Virus record (IMG/VR): IMGVR_UViG_3300032268_000596
Location: 1 to 40,938 of that record
Length of the DNA stretch: 40,938 nucleotides
Reading direction: 5' to 3' (one strand)
DNA from: a virus
Positions 16,901-25,718 of this stretch are shown here, in pieces. Every line of letters starts with the position of its first letter. The first letter of the stretch is position 1. The translations under genes were made by a program, and so were the position numbers. The notes under the pieces were generated by a model. The model saw only the letters and a program-made list of their open reading frames with translations. It did no database searches and was not told the origin of the DNA.

Positions 16901-17875
16901 ATGGATGCCATAGACGACTATTATATTAATCTCTTATCATCTCGCTTAGAAAAATTTAAGAAGATAAAACCTGGCCTCTACAATTGTAGATGTAATATCT
17001 GTGGAGATTCCCAGAAAAATAAAACAAAAGCCCGTGGTTACTTCTATGAAAAAAAGAATAACACGAACTATAAGTGTCACAACTGCGGCATAAACGTTTC
17101 TCTTAATAATTATCTAAAGCAAGTAGATCCAACACTTCACGAAGAATATTCTTTAGCGAAATATAAAAGGGGTCTAACTGGAAAGAATTTTGTAACAACT
17201 GCACCTAAGTTTGATAATCCTAAGCCCGTTTTTAGAGCAAGACTAAACCTGCCGAGAGCATCCGAAGGAGAAACAACGAGGAATTATCTTGAATCTAGAA
17301 ACATAGATGCCACAAAGTTCTATTATGCCAAGGAGTTTAAAAGGTGGGTGAATACTTTAAAGCCAACATTTAATAAACGCGCCCTGTATTATGAAGAGGA
17401 AAGACTAATCATTCCTCTTTATTATCACAAACAATTAATCGGTTTTCAGGGAAGAACTTTGGGCAAATCTACAATTAAATATATCACGATTATGCTAGAT
17501 GAAAATGCCCCAAAGGTATACAATTATGATAGCATAGATAATAATGAACCGGTTTACATTCTTGAGGGTCCGTTTGATTCCTATTTTATCAGTAACTCCA
17601 TTGCGATGTGTGGAGCGGATGTAGACCTAGCAAAACTAAATATCAAACAACCAATTTACATTTACGATAACGAACCCAGAAATAAAGAGATTGTTGATAG
17701 AATGGAAAGAACCATTGCTCAAAATCTACCATTAGTAATCTGGCCCAAAAACGTAAAACAAAAGGACGTTAATCTAATGGTTCTTTCTGGTTTGGATGTA
17801 AACCAGATAATTAAAAAAAACATCTATACTGGTCTTTTAGCAAATCTCAACTTTAACGAATGGAAGAAAAAATGA
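16901..17875 (+). CDS. 61: DNA primase (gp61)
   Basis: 324 residues. Makes RNA primers for lagging-strand synthesis with the gp41 helicase. Zinc-binding domain C31-x2-C34 and C59-x2-C62, with the CGDSQKNK loop; TOPRIM domain from about 215 with LEGPFDS at 221-227 and IYDNE at 254-257. Follows the coiled-coil gene without a gap and overlaps nrdA by ATGA. Confidence 0.93.
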   Translation: MDAIDDYYINLLSSRLEKFKKIKPGLYNCRCNICGDSQKNKTKARGYFYEKKNNTNYKCHNCGINVSLNNYLKQVDPTLHEEYSLAKYKRGLTGKNFVTTAPKFDNPKPVFRARLNLPRASEGETTRNYLESRNIDATKFYYAKEFKRWVNTLKPTFNKRALYYEEERLIIPLYYHKQLIGFQGRTLGKSTIKYITIMLDENAPKVYNYDSIDNNEPVYILEGPFDSYFISNSIAMCGADVDLAKLNIKQPIYIYDNEPRNKEIVDRMERTIAQNLPLVIWPKNVKQKDVNLMVLSGLDVNQIIKKNIYTGLLANLNFNEWKKK

Positions 17876-20670
17876 GCAATGGTATTACTGTAGTTAAGCG
17901 CAATGGCAATGTTGAGCCATTGATGCTAGAAAAAATTCACGATATGGTGAATTGTGCTTGCGTTGGTTTGGCCAATGTATCTGCCTCGCAGATTGAAATG
18001 AACTCTGGTCTTCAGTTTTATGCTGGAATTACAACTGATGAAATTCAGCAGATTCTTGTTAAGTCTGCATCGGATTTAATCAGTTTGGACCATCCAAATT
18101 ATCAATATGTTGCGGCTAGATTGCTTCTTTTTTCTATTCGTAAGCGTTTATACGGTGGCCGTATTGATATGCCACATCTTGAAGAACATATTAATTTTTG
18201 CATTGCTCAAGAATATTATGATGCAGATATTTACACCAAATATTCAAAAGAAGAAATTGATACCGTAAATTCTTTCATTGACCACGACCGAGATTTTCTT
18301 TTCACCTATGCTGGTCTTAAGCAGGCTGAAGATAAATATCTTGTTCAAGACCGCGATACTAAACAGGTCTTCGAGACGCCTCAGTTTATGTATATTATGA
18401 TTGCTCTTACAATCTTTGCAAATTATTCAAAAGATGTAAGGCTATCATATGTTAAGCGTTATTATGAGGTTGTAAGTAAGCATAAGATTAATCTGCCCAC
18501 ACCCGTAATGGCAAGTGTCAGAACGCCAGATAAGCAGGCTGCATCTTGTTGTCTCATTGATGTAGATGATACACTTGACAGCATCATTGCATCTGATGGA
18601 GCAATGATGAAATACGTTTCAGGTGGAGCCGGTGTTGGTATTGACGTTAGTAAAATTCGTGGCATTAGGAGTAAAATTCGTAAGGGTAAAGTTATTTCAT
18701 CGGGTTTGATTCCATATCTTAAAAAGTTTCAGGCGTCTCTTGAATCTTGCCATCAAGGTGGCGTAAGAAAAGGAAGTATGACGGCATACGTTAGCATTTG
18801 GCATCAAGAGATTGAAGATATTATTGTCCTTAAGAATAATAAGGGCAATGATGAAAACCGAGTAAGAAATATTGATTATGCAATCAAGATTTCAAAAATA
18901 TTCTACGAACGTTATATCCAAGACGGAGAAATTACTCTATTTTCTCCTCATCACGCTCCCAATCTAGAAGACTCGTTTGGAACTGAACGTTTTGATGACC
19001 TTTATGTTCAGTATGAGAATGATCCGACTATTCCTAAGCGTAAAGTAAAAGCCCAGGAACTTATTCTGAATATTCTCAAAGAAAGAAGCGAAACTGGTCG
19101 CATTTACATTATGAATATTGACCATTGCAATACTCATAGTTCTTTTAAAGACCATATTAGTATGAGCAACCTCTGTGTTGCTGGTGATACTAAAATTAGA
19201 ATTAAGTATCCAGTATCCATTGGTTCCTGTTTGGAACTATGCAGTGCCGAAATTGATATTCAAGAGTTGGAGGATTATTTTCTCGATAGAGAAAGAGAGG
19301 TTTCATTTCGCAAAGAAAGCGATGTTCCTAAAATTCAAGTTCTTTCTTACGATACTGAAAAAGGTGAAAGAGTTTGGAGTAATATTACTGCTTTTGCTCA
19401 AACATCTCCCAGCGCGAAAGTAATGTCTCTTAATGATGGTCGGGTTATTTTAACACCTGAGCATAAAGTCTTCACAGAAAATCGTGGGTATGTTGAGGCA
19501 AAAGATATTCAGGGGACAGATCAGCTAGTTGTTTTATGTGATGACGGAATTAAAAAAGTTAAAAATAAAAATAGAACTATTGAATACCTAGAGGAAGAAA
19601 TCCCAGTCTATGACATTACAGTAGAGGGAACGCATAACTTCTTTGCAAATGGAATTTTGGTTCATAACTGTGTCGAGGTAACTTTGCCGGTTCATCCTAT
19701 TCAAAGCCTTGAAGATGAACTGGCAGAAATTTCTTTGTGTATTCTCGGAGGACTGAATGTTGGAACAATCAAGAACGATAAGGAACTAGAGGAGTGCTGT
19801 GAATTGATTGTAAGGGCTCTTGAAGAACTGATTGATTGGCAAGATTATCTTGTGAAGGCTGCAGAAATTTCAACAAGGGCAAGAAGGTCTCTAGGTATTG
19901 GTATTATGGGTCTGGCTCACTATCTTGCTAAACTTGGCCAATCCTATCACGAACAATCGGCCTGGGATAGTTGCCATAGACTTGGTGAAAGTATTCAATA
20001 CTTCCTTCTAAGGGCATCTAATAAGATTGCACAAGAACGAGGTCACTGTGATTACTTTGGTAGAACGAAGTATGCAGATGGTATTCTTCCTATTGATACT
20101 TACAAGAAAGATGTTGATGAAATTTGTTCGGTTCCACTACAGCACGATTGGGAACAACTGCGGCAAGACATTCTACAATATGGCTTGAGACATTCTACTC
20201 TCAGTTGTGCGATGCCCGGTGAATCATCAAGCCTGATGTTAAATGCCCCAAATGGTATTGAAATGCCGAGAGAACATCTATCGGTTAAGCGTAGACTTAA
20301 GCAAATTGTTCCACAGTATTCATCTCTAAAGAACAATTATAGTCTACTCTGGGATGCCCCGTCTAATATTGGTTATCTTAACATTGTTGCGGTCCTTCAA
20401 AAGTTTATTGACCAATCAATCAGTGCCAATACTGCATACAATCCAGAGATGTTCCCTGATAAGGAAGTCCCAATGAGTCTTATTCTCGGCGAAGTTCTTT
20501 ATGCATACAAGATGGGGGTCAAGACGCTGTATTATCATAATACATACGATAGTAAGAAGGATTCTGATTCTGCTGAAGTTGAAATTGAACAGGTAAACGA
20601 ACTAGAAAATTTGATTAATACTATTGAAACAAGTGAAGGAGAAGATTATTGTGAAGGATGTAGCATCTGA
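17872..20670 (+). CDS. nrdA: Ribonucleotide reductase class Ia large subunit NrdA, with mini-intein
   Basis: 932-residue precursor from ATG 17872 (GGAAG upstream; ATGA overlap with gp61); about 767 residues after removal of the 165-residue intein. Makes dNDPs with NrdB. Active-site cysteines visible: CC at 226-227 (one is E. coli Cys225), radical Cys600 (Cys439), Cys623 (Cys462), and the C-terminal redox pair CEGC. N and E flanking the radical Cys are kept (SNL / CVE). The N-terminal ATP cone looks reduced. nrdB follows at once. Confidence 0.96.
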   Translation: MSNGITVVKRNGNVEPLMLEKIHDMVNCACVGLANVSASQIEMNSGLQFYAGITTDEIQQILVKSASDLISLDHPNYQYVAARLLLFSIRKRLYGGRIDMPHLEEHINFCIAQEYYDADIYTKYSKEEIDTVNSFIDHDRDFLFTYAGLKQAEDKYLVQDRDTKQVFETPQFMYIMIALTIFANYSKDVRLSYVKRYYEVVSKHKINLPTPVMASVRTPDKQAASCCLIDVDDTLDSIIASDGAMMKYVSGGAGVGIDVSKIRGIRSKIRKGKVISSGLIPYLKKFQASLESCHQGGVRKGSMTAYVSIWHQEIEDIIVLKNNKGNDENRVRNIDYAIKISKIFYERYIQDGEITLFSPHHAPNLEDSFGTERFDDLYVQYENDPTIPKRKVKAQELILNILKERSETGRIYIMNIDHCNTHSSFKDHISMSNLCVAGDTKIRIKYPVSIGSCLELCSAEIDIQELEDYFLDREREVSFRKESDVPKIQVLSYDTEKGERVWSNITAFAQTSPSAKVMSLNDGRVILTPEHKVFTENRGYVEAKDIQGTDQLVVLCDDGIKKVKNKNRTIEYLEEEIPVYDITVEGTHNFFANGILVHNCVEVTLPVHPIQSLEDELAEISLCILGGLNVGTIKNDKELEECCELIVRALEELIDWQDYLVKAAEISTRARRSLGIGIMGLAHYLAKLGQSYHEQSAWDSCHRLGESIQYFLLRASNKIAQERGHCDYFGRTKYADGILPIDTYKKDVDEICSVPLQHDWEQLRQDILQYGLRHSTLSCAMPGESSSLMLNAPNGIEMPREHLSVKRRLKQIVPQYSSLKNNYSLLWDAPSNIGYLNIVAVLQKFIDQSISANTAYNPEMFPDKEVPMSLILGEVLYAYKMGVKTLYYHNTYDSKKDSDSAEVEIEQVNELENLINTIETSEGEDYCEGCSI
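19174..19668 (+). mobile_element. Mini-intein in NrdA at the thiyl-radical cysteine
   Basis: 165 residues. Starts C1-VAGDTKI (block A), block B TPEH at 94-97, ends ...VYDITVEGTHNFFANGILVHN with C-extein Cys+1. Blocks N and C are complete for self-splicing; there is no room for, or trace of, a LAGLIDADG or HNH endonuclease, so it cannot spread by itself. Insertion splits SNL from CVE in the NrdA active site. Confidence 0.93.
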
Positions 20671-20680
20671 GATCAAAGGA

Positions 20681-21817
20681 ATGACTGTATTTAATTCAAC
20701 AAACGTAGATACAACAAAAGAAAAAATGTTCTTTGGGCAACCACTAGGGGTTCAAAGGTATGATGTCCACAAATATCCCGCATTTTATCGCCTTACGCAG
20801 GACCAACTAGGTGCATTCTGGAGACCAGAAGAGTTTCCGCTTCAAAAAGACCGCACGGACTACCTAAAACTTTCTCCATATCAAAAGCATATTTTTACTT
20901 CTAATCTGAAGTATCAAATTATGCTGGATTCAGTTCAAGGAAGGGGTCCAGGAATGGCCTTCATTCCTTATTGCTCTTTGCCCGAACTAGAATCTTGTAT
21001 GATTGCCTGGCAGTTTATGGAGATGGTTCACAGTTATTCTTATACATACATTATTAAGAATGTCTACACTAGTAACCCGTCTGAAGTATTTGACCATATT
21101 ATTGATGATGAAAAGATTCTAGAACGAGCATCTAGTGTTACCGCATCTTATGATGATTTTATTAATTCTGCTCAACAGTATGGTTCAACTGAATTATGGA
21201 AATTCAATAATGAAGGAGTTCCATTAGGAAAGCAAGAACTTTATGAACTAAAGCGGAAACTTTACCGGGCGGTGATGAATGTTAACATTTTGGAAGGCAT
21301 TCGTTTTTATATTTCCTTTGCCTGCAGTTTTGCCTTTGGTGAACGCGAACTAATGGAAGGTTCTGCCAAAATTATTTCTAAAATTGCCCTTGATGAAAGA
21401 CTTCATCTATTCTTAACTCAGAATATTCTTACGAAGTGGAGAAATGGCTCCGATGATCCTGATATGAAAAAAATTGCCGAAGAAGAAGAGCCTATTGCTT
21501 ATGAAATGTTTAAAGGGGTGGTTGAAGAGGAACAAAATTGGTCGAAATATCTTTTTCGTGATGGGAGTATGATAGGATTGAACGATAAACTTCTTTGTAA
21601 CTACATTGAATGGATTGCAAATAGGAGAATGAAAGCGATTGGCTTAAAACCAATTTATAATGTACCAATTAAAAATAATCCATTACCTTGGACCGAAAAA
21701 TGGTTAAATAGTAGAAACGAACAAGTTCCTCCACAAGAAGAGAATATCTCAAGTTATGTTGTTGGTGGAATTAAACAAGATGTTTCCGCAAATAGTTTCG
21801 CGGATTTTAAATTATAA
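20681..21817 (+). CDS. nrdB: Ribonucleotide reductase class Ia small subunit NrdB
   Basis: 378 residues from ATG 20681 (MTVFNSTN, the usual NrdB start; a GTG at 20651 with AAGGAG upstream is the alternative). Holds the di-iron tyrosyl radical. Ligands line up with E. coli almost number for number: D83, E114, H117, radical Tyr121, E205, E239, H242. Ten bases after nrdA. The C-terminal tail (NSFADFKL) fits the NrdA-docking peptide. Confidence 0.96.
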   Translation: MTVFNSTNVDTTKEKMFFGQPLGVQRYDVHKYPAFYRLTQDQLGAFWRPEEFPLQKDRTDYLKLSPYQKHIFTSNLKYQIMLDSVQGRGPGMAFIPYCSLPELESCMIAWQFMEMVHSYSYTYIIKNVYTSNPSEVFDHIIDDEKILERASSVTASYDDFINSAQQYGSTELWKFNNEGVPLGKQELYELKRKLYRAVMNVNILEGIRFYISFACSFAFGERELMEGSAKIISKIALDERLHLFLTQNILTKWRNGSDDPDMKKIAEEEEPIAYEMFKGVVEEEQNWSKYLFRDGSMIGLNDKLLCNYIEWIANRRMKAIGLKPIYNVPIKNNPLPWTEKWLNSRNEQVPPQEENISSYVVGGIKQDVSANSFADFKL

Positions 21818-21833
21818 TACTTTTGAGTTTTCA

Positions 21834-21840
21834 CTAAATA
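21834..21840 (+). promoter_or_regulatory. Late-type promoter CTAAATA upstream of homing cassette 1
   Basis: CTAAATA eight bases before the left arm of the hairpin at 21849; same distance as in the HNH cassette at 28987. Confidence 0.55.
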
Positions 21841-21848
21841 GTGGTGTC

Positions 21849-21932
21849 TGTTGAAACGGCAATTTCCACAGATAAGAATAGGTGTTCTTCACTGACACCT
21901 ATTCTGTTATAAATAACAATGCCGTTTCAACA
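21849..21932 (+). promoter_or_regulatory. Large hairpin before the GIY-YIG gene
   Basis: Left arm TGTTGAAACGGCA (21849-21861) pairs perfectly with TGCCGTTTCAACA (21920-21932). Inside, AGAATAGGTGT (21875-21885) pairs with ACACCTATTCT (21895-21905). The right outer arm ends nine bases before the ATG at 21942. A TATAAATA late promoter (21908) lies between the inner hairpin and the right arm. Confidence 0.85.
21908..21915 (+). promoter_or_regulatory. Canonical late promoter TATAAATA inside the hairpin
   Basis: Exact T4 late octamer. Initiation about six bases downstream would start the transcript in the right arm, so late mRNA would lack the left arm and could not form the hairpin. Confidence 0.75.
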
Positions 21933-21941
21933 AGAATATCA

Positions 21942-22962
21942 ATGACAACTCAAAGTCCAAGAATATACATATATAAAATTACTTTTGATGAAGTTCCGTA
22001 TTACTATTATGGAGTCCATAAGGAGAAAAGATTCAATGAAGTTTATTGGGGTTCACCAAAAACAAATAAATGGTGTTGGGGTTTTTATACGCCCAAGAAA
22101 CAAATATTAGAGATTTTTGAATTTAGTGATGACGGTTGGTTGGATGCATTGAATGTAGAATCTCGGATAATTAAATATTTTTATAATGATGACCAATTTT
22201 GTTTAAATAAGTGTTATGGCGGCATAGTTTCATTGGATATATCTAGAAAAACTGGTAAAAAAGTTGGAATTTATGTAAGAGATAATGGTCTAGGAATTTT
22301 TAGTCTAACAAAAGAAGAAAAGTCATTAATCGGAAAAAAGGGGGCGGAAAAATCAAGAGAAAGAGGTGTGGGAATTTTTGGGTTGTCTAGAGATGAATTA
22401 GTAGAAAACGGCAAAAAGGCAGGGAAACTTACTAAAGAATTGGGTAAAGGGTTTTTTGCGATGTCTCCAGAAGAAAAGTCTGAAGCCGGTAGGAAAGGCG
22501 GCAAAAAGGCAGGGAAATATAACAAAGAAAATGGGAAGGGTATCTTTTCACTAACCCGCGAGCAAATGTCCGAAAATGGCAAAAAGGCTGGAAAAATAGG
22601 CGGGAAAATCGGAGGAAAGCGCACCTATGAAAATAAAACGGGTATTTTCGCTATGACCAAAGAAGAAAGAATAAATGTTAATAAAAAGCTGGAAAAAAAA
22701 AGCGAAAGAACTAGAAGTGGGAATATTTGCTCTATCTAAAGAAGAGTTAAGTAATAATGGTAAGAAAGGGGGAAACTATTCAAAAGAAAATAATTTAGGT
22801 TTATTTGCAATGTCAAAAGAGCAAAAATCTGAACTAGCAAGAAAAGTTAATTCACAAAGATGGAAATGCACTGAAACCGATTACGTTTCTACTGCGGCCG
22901 GCCTCAGTAATTATCAAAAATCAAGGGGAATAAATACTACAAAACGAATAAGAATTGAATAA
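21942..22962 (+). pseudogene. GIY-YIG homing endonuclease with NUMOD3 repeats, frameshifted
   Basis: Residues 1-100 hold a GIY-YIG-type domain (IYIYKITFDEVPYYYYGVHKEK) and the C-terminal part is a series of NUMOD3-like DNA-binding repeats of the form GIFxLxxEExxxxGKKxG, about seven copies. The frame from 21942 stops at 22739, while the repeats continue in another frame to 22962. The break is at a nine-A run (22693-22701); one A fewer gives a continuous protein of about 339 residues. It stands directly after nrdB, a usual homing site. The frame opening at 21882 lies inside the hairpin and is rejected as start. Confidence 0.8.
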
Positions 22963-23083
22963 CCACAAAAGAAAATCATTTTAAAATTCAACCTTTAGAA
23001 AAAATTGCGTTGCTATTGTAAAATGATGACATTAATCTGGGCATAAATTCTACAGCCTTTGCAAACTTTAAACTTTAAACACA

Positions 23084-23251
23084 ATGGAAGAAACTTTTAC
23101 TTTAGACCAAATTAAGACCGCCTTTTGGGAGAACTTTCACGAATCGGGAGAGTTTTGGTTTGATTATCTCGGAAGCCCCGAAGATAATACCGAGGCAACA
23201 GACAAATACTGGGAAGACTTTGAAGAGAAGTTGCGGGGACAAGTTTCCTAA
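23084..23251 (+). CDS. Small acidic protein (55 aa)
   Basis: MEETFTLDQIKTAFWENFHE and onward; acidic and Trp/Phe-rich, a pattern seen in small early cyanophage proteins. An extended -10 element TGCTATTGT lies at 23011-23019. The stop TAA is part of a CTAAATA motif. Function unknown. Confidence 0.7.
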   Translation: MEETFTLDQIKTAFWENFHESGEFWFDYLGSPEDNTEATDKYWEDFEEKLRGQVS

Positions 23252-23254
23252 ATA
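23248..23254 (+). promoter_or_regulatory. Late promoter CTAAATA overlapping a stop codon
   Basis: Contains the TAA stop (23249-23251) of the small acidic gene; 27 bases before the ATG at 23282. Confidence 0.65.
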
Positions 23255-23281
23255 ATAGGAGAATATAACCTAAAACAAAAT

Positions 23282-24451
23282 ATGTCTAGATACCATTTAA
23301 CTGAATCTTACGGTGAACTATATAATAGCCGTTTTACTGAAGCCAGTTTTTACGATAACCTTCGCTTCGTAGACTATCTCCAACAAGAAGAAATTGAAGA
23401 AGTAATGGAATCCCTAATCTGGGAATTTATGGATTATGGTGATACTCTTGAAGAGGCTGTAGATACTCTTGAAGTCACTTTCTCTGATAATGAGATTCTC
23501 GCTGAATCTCTAGAGATGATTAATGAGGCAATGTCAGTTTCACAAAGAAGGTCTTCACAAAGGGGCTTGAGAGGCAATTATAGTGCTCAAGATGCCAAAC
23601 GCTTTAAAACTTCTGCAAAGGCTTCTGGTTCACGAGCAACAAGAGATTTGGAATCTGCTTCTGAACTTGCAAAACGTTCTCTTTCTTCTGCTTCAGATTC
23701 CGCCGCCAGAGCCCGGCGTGCATCTAGATCCGCTGCCATTCGTGGCGCTCTTAGTGGTGCAAAGCGAAGTGTTAAAGGTGCGATGGAAATCGCTAATAAG
23801 AAAATCAGAGATAGAAAGGCTCAACTAAAAAAAACTGGTAGTGAAGTAGCAGGAAAAGCTCAAGCCGCTCTGGCAAGAGTTGGCCGTGGCGGTAGACGCC
23901 TAGTAAATGCTGCTAGAGGCGCGTATCAGGGTGCTAAAAGCGGCTACAAGGCTCCTCTCACCAAGCCAACCCCCAGAACTCCTGGTAGGGAGCAAACTCG
24001 GCAGGCCAGAGCTTCTGCAGGAGCCGCAAATGGTGATGTGTTTTCAAAACCTACAACTCCAAAAGCCCCTGCTGCTGCCCAAAGTCTTCGTTCCGCTACT
24101 TCTGCGGAAACTAAACGGCCTAGATTGGGTCTACGGGGTCTAAGCAATAATCCCGCTGCTCCTGTTAATCCGACTGCCTTCCCATCAAGAACTAGATCAA
24201 AAATGGGGGTTCAAGTTACCTCTAAGGTTGGTAATCCTCTTAAAGGTTCGGCTGTTGCCCCTGCAATTCGCAGTGCAAGGAAACGGCAAAATGTAAATGC
24301 CTCAGTAGACTACGATCTCCTAACTCAATATATGATTGAAGACCTCATTGAGGAAGGATATGCTGAAACTGAAAGAGAAGCAGTATCTATCCTAGAGGAT
24401 ATGTCCACTGAAACCCTAACCGAGTTTGCAAGTAACTATCTAAACGACTGA
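23282..24451 (+). CDS. Large basic head-type protein with two copies of the helical module
   Basis: 389 residues. N-terminal acidic helical part (about 30-85, including YGDTLEEAVDTLEVTFSDNEILAE), a long Ala/Arg/Lys/Ser-rich, histone-like middle (about 90-340), and a C-terminal 45-residue module (MIEDLIEEGYAETEREAVSILEDMSTETLTE). The ends match the modules at 10334 and 10926. Probably a DNA-associated internal head or core protein, made late. Separated from the other head-type cluster by 9 kb. Confidence 0.75.
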   Translation: MSRYHLTESYGELYNSRFTEASFYDNLRFVDYLQQEEIEEVMESLIWEFMDYGDTLEEAVDTLEVTFSDNEILAESLEMINEAMSVSQRRSSQRGLRGNYSAQDAKRFKTSAKASGSRATRDLESASELAKRSLSSASDSAARARRASRSAAIRGALSGAKRSVKGAMEIANKKIRDRKAQLKKTGSEVAGKAQAALARVGRGGRRLVNAARGAYQGAKSGYKAPLTKPTPRTPGREQTRQARASAGAANGDVFSKPTTPKAPAAAQSLRSATSAETKRPRLGLRGLSNNPAAPVNPTAFPSRTRSKMGVQVTSKVGNPLKGSAVAPAIRSARKRQNVNASVDYDLLTQYMIEDLIEEGYAETEREAVSILEDMSTETLTEFASNYLND

Positions 24452-24505
24452 CACTTTAGAAACTGTCACACCTAAATCACTCTAGCCACAACTCTGTGCT
24501 AGAGT
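24449..24505 (+). promoter_or_regulatory. Early promoter with upstream dyad, copy 1
   Basis: GACA...CTGTCACA dyad at 24450-24470; extended -10 TGC-TAGAGT at 24500, 37 bases from the start of the CTGTCACA box. Drives the deaminase gene at 24526. Confidence 0.6.
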
Positions 24506-24513
24506 GATTTTTT
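24475..24513 (+). terminator. Rho-independent terminator overlapping an early promoter
   Basis: AATCACTCTAGC (24475-24486) pairs perfectly with GCTAGAGTGATT (24498-24509), followed by a T run. The 3' arm contains the proposed -10 element TAGAGT (24500-24505) of the next gene. Confidence 0.92.
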
Positions 24514-24525
24514 AATGCCTAACTG

Positions 24526-24969
24526 ATGTATCTTTTGAGCGATATTATTGCAGTTCCTTCACAAATGAAACCAGAGATTCTTAATAGTGCAATTTCGGTT
24601 GCAATGGCATCTCCTTCTAAAAAACGAGTTGGGAGCATTCTTCTTAAAAAGCGAAAAATTATTTCTGCCGCCTGTAATTATGATAGAAAGACACATCCTA
24701 TTCAAGAGAAGTATGCCATTCTTGCAAGTCGCATTCACGATAATGACGTGTATTCAAAAAAGCAGTTTTTGCATTCCGAAATTTTGGCCACAATAAGAGC
24801 GAAAGAGGAAGGTGATACAATTATTATCGCAAGAGTCGGTGGTCACGGCGGTAATAAACTCCGAAACTCCCGCCCGTGTCCTCTATGTACTTTGTTTCTT
24901 AAACATAATGGAATAACAAAAATTCACTATTCAACTGCAAGTGGATTTATGTTTGAAGATTGGTCTTGA
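24526..24969 (+). CDS. Zinc-dependent cytidine/deoxycytidylate deaminase-like protein
   Basis: 147 residues. The deaminase zinc motifs are present: H83-S-E85 (His ligand and proton-shuttling Glu) and P117-C-P-L-C121. Substrate unknown; dCMP or cytidine in nucleotide supply fits the nearby nrdAB, and base editing is possible. Shorter and less typical than T4 Cd. Its last 43 bases overlap the convergent GIY-YIG gene. Confidence 0.72.
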   Translation: MYLLSDIIAVPSQMKPEILNSAISVAMASPSKKRVGSILLKKRKIISAACNYDRKTHPIQEKYAILASRIHDNDVYSKKQFLHSEILATIRAKEEGDTIIIARVGGHGGNKLRNSRPCPLCTLFLKHNGITKIHYSTASGFMFEDWS

Positions 24970-25385
24970 ACAGTTTCAGATATTAAAACCTTACTATAAA
25001 TATTGTCTTTCTCGGGTGAAAAGAACTTACCCTCAACATTAGTATTGTAATAATCTTCACGCATAATAACGTCTCTTTTGAACTGCTCTAGTGTTTCAAA
25101 ATAAGACATTGACTTTTTATGCGGGCAAAGGTAAAGAATAGTTTTTCTGAAGTTTACACCTCCTAATTCTTTATAATCGGCAATCAATTCATCGCAACTC
25201 CCCATATAAGATTGCCAACTGCTCTCTTTTGTCTTTCTTCTGCCAGTCTTGCGATCTTTTCTCCTTTCCCAGAAGTGCTTCTTACCGATGTATTTTTTAT
25301 TGTTGGTCAAGTTCTCAATAAGATATACAAATCCTTCCATACCTACTGGAACAGTTTCTAGAACTTGATTGTTATACAGCCACAT
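24927..25385 (-). CDS. GIY-YIG nuclease (minus strand)
   Basis: 152 residues, the only clear minus-strand gene. GIY-YIG core GFVYLIENLTNNKKYIGKK at 18-36, then a basic stretch with Arg residues, WQSYMGS at 57-63 and the catalytic-type Glu in YFETLEQF near 95-102. Resembles a compact GIY-YIG protein common in cyanophages with no extra DNA-binding repeats. A CATAAATA late promoter lies just upstream on the minus strand. Confidence 0.85.
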   Translation of the reverse strand: MWLYNNQVLETVPVGMEGFVYLIENLTNNKKYIGKKHFWERRKDRKTGRRKTKESSWQSYMGSCDELIADYKELGGVNFRKTILYLCPHKKSMSYFETLEQFKRDVIMREDYYNTNVEGKFFSPEKDNIYSKVLISETVQDQSSNINPLAVE

Positions 25386-25394
25386 TTTTGTTTC

Positions 25395-25402
25395 TATTTA
25401 TG
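25395..25402 (-). promoter_or_regulatory. Minus-strand late promoter CATAAATA
   Basis: On the minus strand CATAAATA stands nine bases before the start codon of the GIY-YIG gene (25385); the gap is short, so the late mRNA may be almost leaderless. Confidence 0.6.
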
Positions 25403-25457
25403 GACAGTTTGAGAAGTGTCCACTGAAAGGCCCGTTAGGTTGTAGATGGCGTATGTT
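25402..25457 (+). promoter_or_regulatory. Early promoter with upstream dyad, copy 2
   Basis: GGACA...TGTCC dyad at 25402-25421 with perfect five-base arms; TATGTT at 25452, 49 bases from the GACA start. Precedes the small gene at 25484. Confidence 0.65.
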
Positions 25458-25483
25458 ATGTTGGCAGTTTACCAAACAACGAT

Positions 25484-25694
25484 ATGGCACAGAAAGATGG
25501 CCCTGCACAGAAAGTGTTGAATGCGTTCTTGTCAGAATGTGATGTTTATGCCGTTGACAAAGCAAGTTATGCCATTGCCGCCGCCCTCCGTGCCCTTGCA
25601 GACTGTAAAGATACAGAATATATGGATGATTATGGGAATTTTTTACATTGATGCAGAACAAGTTTGCGCAATCGCCGCTGAACTAGAGCAATAA
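25484..25694 (+). pseudogene. Small gene with frameshift at a T run
   Basis: The frame from ATG 25484 ends at 25651 (55 aa, MAQKDGPAQKVLNAFLSE and onward). The next frame continues as IDAEQVCAIAAELEQ to TAA 25692-25694. One T fewer in the six-T run at 25639-25644 would give a single 69-residue protein (...YGNFYIDAEQ...). Function unknown. Confidence 0.55.
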
Positions 25695-25718
25695 ATCCAT
25701 CCAGAATAGACCTATTAT

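Noticed and set aside
21849-21932. Group I intron or insertion-sequence end
   Set aside because: No conserved intron core, transposase or target duplication; the hairpin is better explained as expression control of the homing gene.
22271-22624. Minus-strand Phe/Pro-rich frame
   Set aside because: Antisense of the NUMOD3 repeats; its regularity only mirrors the coding repeat.
25398-25661. Minus-strand 87-codon frame
   Set aside because: Composition is unlike a protein of this genome, it crosses promoter copy 2, and a better + strand gene with promoter occupies the space.
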